6,698 bases of DNA from Thermoleophilia bacterium (GTDB lineage Bacteria; Actinomycetota; Thermoleophilia; Gaiellales; Gaiellaceae). Location of the stretch: assembly GCA_025933895.1 (NCBI GenBank), contig JAICZB010000137.1:1-6698 (forward strand). Direction: 5' to 3'. The position numbers were made by a program, and so were the translations under genes. The notes beneath the pieces were generated by a model. That model made no database searches. It was not told where the DNA came from and saw nothing but the letters and a program-made list of their open reading frames with translations. Position 1 is the first letter of the stretch. Each line of letters begins with the position of its first letter. Positions 4,258-6,698 of the stretch are shown in pieces.

Positions 4258-5251
4258 GACGGGCGCGACCGGCGCCGGAGTTGATTCCGCACGCGATCTC
4301 GTAGCCGATCGTCCCCGCAGCGTCCGCGTGCCGCTCGATGAGCAGCCCGTCGCCGACGATCGTGACCGGAGTCCCGACCGGCAGCTTCCGGTCGAGCTCG
4401 ACGGCGACTGCGTCCATCGAGACCGTGCCGACCGTGCGGTGCGCCTCACCGTCCACGAGAACCTCGGTTCCGGTCATGTCGCGTCGGAACCCGTCGGCGT
4501 AGCCGACCGGGACGATCCCGATCCACGTCGGCCGCTCGGCGACGAACCGCCGGCCGTAGCCGGTGCTCTCTCCGGGCTGGAGAAGACGCACCTGCGCGAG
4601 CCGGCTTCGCCACGAGAGCACCGGCCGAAGCCCGTCCTCGGCAGGGTCGGTGTCGAAGGGCGAGATCCCGTACAGCGCGATCCCGCAGCGGGCCGCGCCG
4701 AAGCGAGCGTCCGGCAGACGGAGCGCCGCCGCGCTGTTCGCGATGTGCCGCGTGAGGTGCGCATACGGCTCCGTCGCCTCCCGGAACCGCTCGAGCTGCT
4801 GCCGCGCGAACGCCGGGTCCGAGTCGGCGGTGGCGAGATGGCTCATCAGCCCGACGACATTGCTCGTGGGTTGCGGCAGTTCCGACAGGCCCCACCGTCC
4901 CATGCCGGTGTCGAGCTTCAGGTGCACCGGGACTTCGCGAGGGATCTTGCCCCCGCCGGAGACGACGAGCTCCAGCCGCGCCTCGCGCGCCTCGGCAGGA
5001 TCGCCCGGGCACATGACGAGGATGCGCGCATCGGGATGGTCGCGCCGGAGCGCAATTCCTTCAGAGACGGTCGCGACGCAGAGGAGAGAGGCGCCGGCCT
5101 CGAGCGCCGCCCGGGCGGCCTCGCTCGCACCGTGGCCGTAGCCGTTCGCCTTCACGACGGCCCAGAGCTCGGCCCCGTCGAGCGCCTCGAGGAGTCGCCG
5201 CGCGTTGTGGCGGATCGCCCCGAGGTCGATCGTGATCTCGCTCCGGTGCAC
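4241..5251 (-). CDS. alr: Alanine racemase
   Basis: Alr is a PLP-dependent fold-type III enzyme that interconverts L- and D-alanine to supply peptidoglycan precursors in the cytoplasm. The chosen product is 336 residues, slightly short for the usual 360-390. It has the PLP lysine K34 in AVVKANGYGHG (31-41), LDTGMGRWG (113-121) with the substrate-side Arg R119, SHLATAD (137-143), NSAAAL (172-177), R188 in RCGIALYG contacting the PLP ring, the catalytic Tyr Y251 in VGYADGFRR, SMDAV (278-282), and the C-terminal GYEIACGI (316-323). MDA replaces the more common MDQ. The GTG at 5251 begins exactly where homology begins (HRSEITIDLGAI), and a TAGGCT box lies 8 nt upstream. The frame stays open upstream, but that part runs through the divergent neighbour. 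The methyltransferase gene overlaps its end. Confidence 0.96.
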   Translation of the reverse strand: MHRSEITIDLGAIRHNARRLLEALDGAELWAVVKANGYGHGASEAARAALEAGASLLCVATVSEGIALRRDHPDARILVMCPGDPAEAREARLELVVSGGGKIPREVPVHLKLDTGMGRWGLSELPQPTSNVVGLMSHLATADSDPAFARQQLERFREATEPYAHLTRHIANSAAALRLPDARFGAARCGIALYGISPFDTDPAEDGLRPVLSWRSRLAQVRLLQPGESTGYGRRFVAERPTWIGIVPVGYADGFRRDMTGTEVLVDGEAHRTVGTVSMDAVAVELDRKLPVGTPVTIVGDGLLIERHADAAGTIGYEIACGINSGAGRARRVVVG

Positions 5252-5259
5252 GGCCGCCC

Positions 5260-5265
5260 AGCCTA
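5260..5265 (-). promoter_or_regulatory. Putative -10 box (TAGGCT) of alr, leaderless type
   Basis: On the minus strand TAGGCT ends 8 nt before the GTG at 5251. It argues for this GTG over longer in-frame starts. It lies in the 49-bp gap shared with the divergent membrane-protein gene. Confidence 0.5.
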
Positions 5266-5286
5266 GTCCTCGACCGGGACGAGGCG

Positions 5287-5292
5287 TAGATT
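5287..5292 (+). promoter_or_regulatory. Putative -10 box (TAGATT) of the membrane-protein gene, leaderless type
   Basis: TAGATT ends 8 nt before the GTG at 5301 and so supports that start. The gap to the divergent alr start is only 49 bp, so the two promoters are back to back. Confidence 0.5.
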
Positions 5293-5300
5293 GCGATCCG

Positions 5301-5624
5301 GTGAGAGAGCGTCTGCCGCTCCTCGTGCTCCTCGGAAGCGCGCTGACGTTCCTCGCGAGCCTTTTCCTGCCGTGGCGCGAGACGACGCCGCCGCCCGGCC
5401 TCCTCTTCAGCACGTCAGGGTTATTCACCCTCTTCAAAGGCGGAGGCGTCGAAGGCTGGGTGTCCGCTGCCGGCGACGTCGCCGTCCTCGTGGTGATCGC
5501 CAGGTTCTCGCGGCCATCGCGGGCCTGCGCAGTCCGCGCCTCGCTGCCCGGCTACCGCTCGGGGGCCTCGGCATCGCGCTCGCGTACTTCGCGGTCGCCG
5601 TGGCGGTGGAGGTTCACACGCTGA
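5301..5624 (+). CDS. N-terminal piece of a repeated LPW-motif membrane protein (frame lost near 5502)
   Basis: From the GTG at 5301 the frame reads MRERLPLLVLLGSALTFLAS and then LFLPW (21-25). This is a transmembrane helix ending in LPW, followed by a polar loop (about 26-50), GW at 52-53 and a second helix beginning DVAVLVVIA (59-67). After codon 67 the same frame turns into an Arg/Ser-rich sequence without hydrophobic segments and stops at 5622-5624. In frame +2 from 5504 hydrophobic sequence continues at once (VLAAIAGLR), so only about 67 of the 107 residues are genuine. One missing base, most simply a G in the AGG at 5502-5504, explains this. The gene is divergent from alr. I do not recognise a named family; the function is unknown. 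Confidence 0.65.
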   Translation: MRERLPLLVLLGSALTFLASLFLPWRETTPPPGLLFSTSGLFTLFKGGGVEGWVSAAGDVAVLVVIARFSRPSRACAVRASLPGYRSGASASRSRTSRSPWRWRFTR

Positions 5625-6698
5625 GTCGGGAATTCGGCGGCGGCTTCACTGGACATTCGCGCGTTCCCCACAGCGATTGGACATACGGCTTCTATCTGGG
5701 GCTCGCTTGTGCCGGAGTCGCCGCGCTCAGCGGGCTCACCGTCCGAAGGAGCGAGCCCCTGAGGCTGCGTGGGGGCGCCGACGCAGTAGCCGTCGTCGTC
5801 GGCGTCGGTCTGCTGGTCTCGTTTCTCTTGCCGTGGGTCGGGCTCGGTGGGCCGGAGCAAGCTCTGCCCAGCGTCCACGGGATCGAGAATCCGGCCGCCG
5901 CGATCGCAGTGCTCTCCCTCCTCCTCGGCGCAGGCTGGCTGCACGACGAGGCCGGACGACGGTGGCGCCTGGCGCTTGCAATCGCAACGGCGATCCTCAC
6001 CGGCGCGGCGGCCAGCGCGGTTGGGATCTCCGGTGAGCATCTGTACGGAACGTGGATCGGCGTCGGCTGCGCCGTCTCGCTCGTCGTCGTCGAGGGCGTG
6101 CGCGCCCGGCCAGCGCGGTTTCCCGTCCTACCGTGTGGGTTCGCGGCCGTCCGTGCGGGAGCCGCAGGACTTCTGATCGTGGCGCTTTTCTTGCCCTGGG
6201 AGGAGATCCACGCCGCAGGCGTGAGCAGACACGGGACCGACGGGTGGTACGCGGCCACCGGCACCGCTGCCGGCCGGCCTCTGCTTGGTGCTCCTTGCGA
6301 CCCCGGTGCTTCCGGCGCTCGAGACGTATGTTCTCGACCTCGTCGTCGGTGTCGTCATCTTCGTCTCGGTGACGGGAACCGCGTTCCGCGAGAGCACGTT
6401 CATCTACCGGGCGGGTACGGATCGTTCGTGGGCTTCGCGGCTGCCGGGATTCTCCTCGTCACCGCGCTCGTTCCTTTGCGACCCGGCCGCGTCGACCGCA
6501 GGCGAGCACTCGTACGGGCCTTGCCGCTGGCCGCCTCCGTTCTCTGCATTGCCGCTCTCGTCGTGTCGTTGTGGTTCGTACTGCCCGAGACGTGGACGTT
6601 CCAGGCCACCGCGCTGTATGGCACGCTCGCGGTGGCCGGAGTGCTGCTGGGGCTCTACCTCGTTCGGCTGTGGGCCCTCCGCGTAGGCGGCCCTCCGA
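5504..6698 (+). pseudogene. Main part of the repeated LPW-motif membrane protein (frame-disrupted, runs off right edge)
   Basis: Frame +2 is open from 5504 to the window end. It reads as a polytopic membrane protein with hydrophobic segments near LGGLGIALAYFAVAVAV, YLGLACAGVAALSGL, AVVVGVGLLVSFLLPW, IAVLSLLLGAGWL, LALAIATAILTGAAASA, GCAVSLVVVEG, AAGLLIVALFLPW, GFAAAGILLVTALV, SVLCIAALVVSLWFVLP and YGTLAVAGVLLGLYLV. Between about 6273 and 6413 this frame becomes Arg-rich, while frame 0 there gives a clean hydrophobic stretch (LCLVLLATPVLPALETYVL, then LVVGVVIFVSVTG). That implies one extra base near 6273 (GGCCGGCC) and one missing base near 6413 (GGG). Together with 5301-5503 this is one gene with three frame changes. 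It is either a decaying gene or local sequencing error. Taken alone, the earliest GTG in this frame is at 5600. No family name recognised; no stop is visible. Confidence 0.65.

Noticed and set aside
4258..4449. A longer methyltransferase of 297 residues
   Set aside because: The added 64 residues are Ser/Arg-rich and antisense-like to nothing conserved; they are a frame shadow of alr. The methyltransferase pattern begins at the GTG at 4257.
5252..5437. An N-terminal extension of alr to 398 residues
   Set aside because: The extension overlaps the divergent membrane-protein gene and its promoter, has no PLP-racemase homology, and the GTG at 5251 sits at the family's normal start.
1..6698. CRISPR array, insertion sequence, integrase/attachment site, rRNA or tRNA
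   Set aside because: No regularly spaced repeats, transposase or recombinase motifs, terminal inverted repeats or structural RNA signatures were seen on either strand.

Overview
The window is high-GC DNA, roughly two thirds G+C, with GC-rich third codon positions. Its genes fit a high-GC actinobacterium. The features behind this are an AfsR/SARP-type regulator, an actinobacterial ABM-like small protein, a Bacillus-type FabI, and at least five genes with a TAGNNT -10 box only 6-8 nt before the start codon, which is the leaderless layout common in Actinomycetota. A Thermoleophilia-like lineage is my best guess, but it is inference only.

Layout. (1) 1-166 (-) is the first 55 codons of a SARP/BTAD-type regulator that runs off the left edge. 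Divergent to it, 244-546 (+) encodes a small ABM-like protein and 670-1173 (+) a secreted protein. A near-identical 17-bp element, itself a pair of hexamers 11 bp apart, lies upstream of each of these two genes, so the three genes may form a small regulon. (2) 1174-1536 holds no convincing gene, only hairpin-forming and repeated sequence and perhaps a decayed coding remnant. (3) 1537-2316 (-) is fabI, enoyl-ACP reductase. Divergent from it across 39 bp is an SDR oxidoreductase at 2356-3105 (+), followed after 19 bp by a MarR-family regulator at 3125-3547 (+). (4) Convergent with the MarR gene is a two-gene unit on the minus strand: alr (alanine racemase, 4241-5251), whose end overlaps a class I SAM methyltransferase (3556-4257) by 17 bp. 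(5) Divergent from alr, from 5301 to the right edge, is a polytopic membrane protein built on a repeated LPW motif. It can be read through only by assuming three single-base frame changes near 5502, 6273 and 6413.

How the genes relate. FabI (fatty-acid elongation) and Alr (D-alanine for peptidoglycan) are housekeeping envelope enzymes. The genes between and beside them are accessory: SDR, MarR, methyltransferase and membrane protein. No mobile element, CRISPR array, tRNA or rRNA was found. The least ordinary signals are the duplicated putative operator beside the SARP gene, the uniform leaderless-promoter pattern, and the internally repeated, frame-disrupted membrane protein gene.
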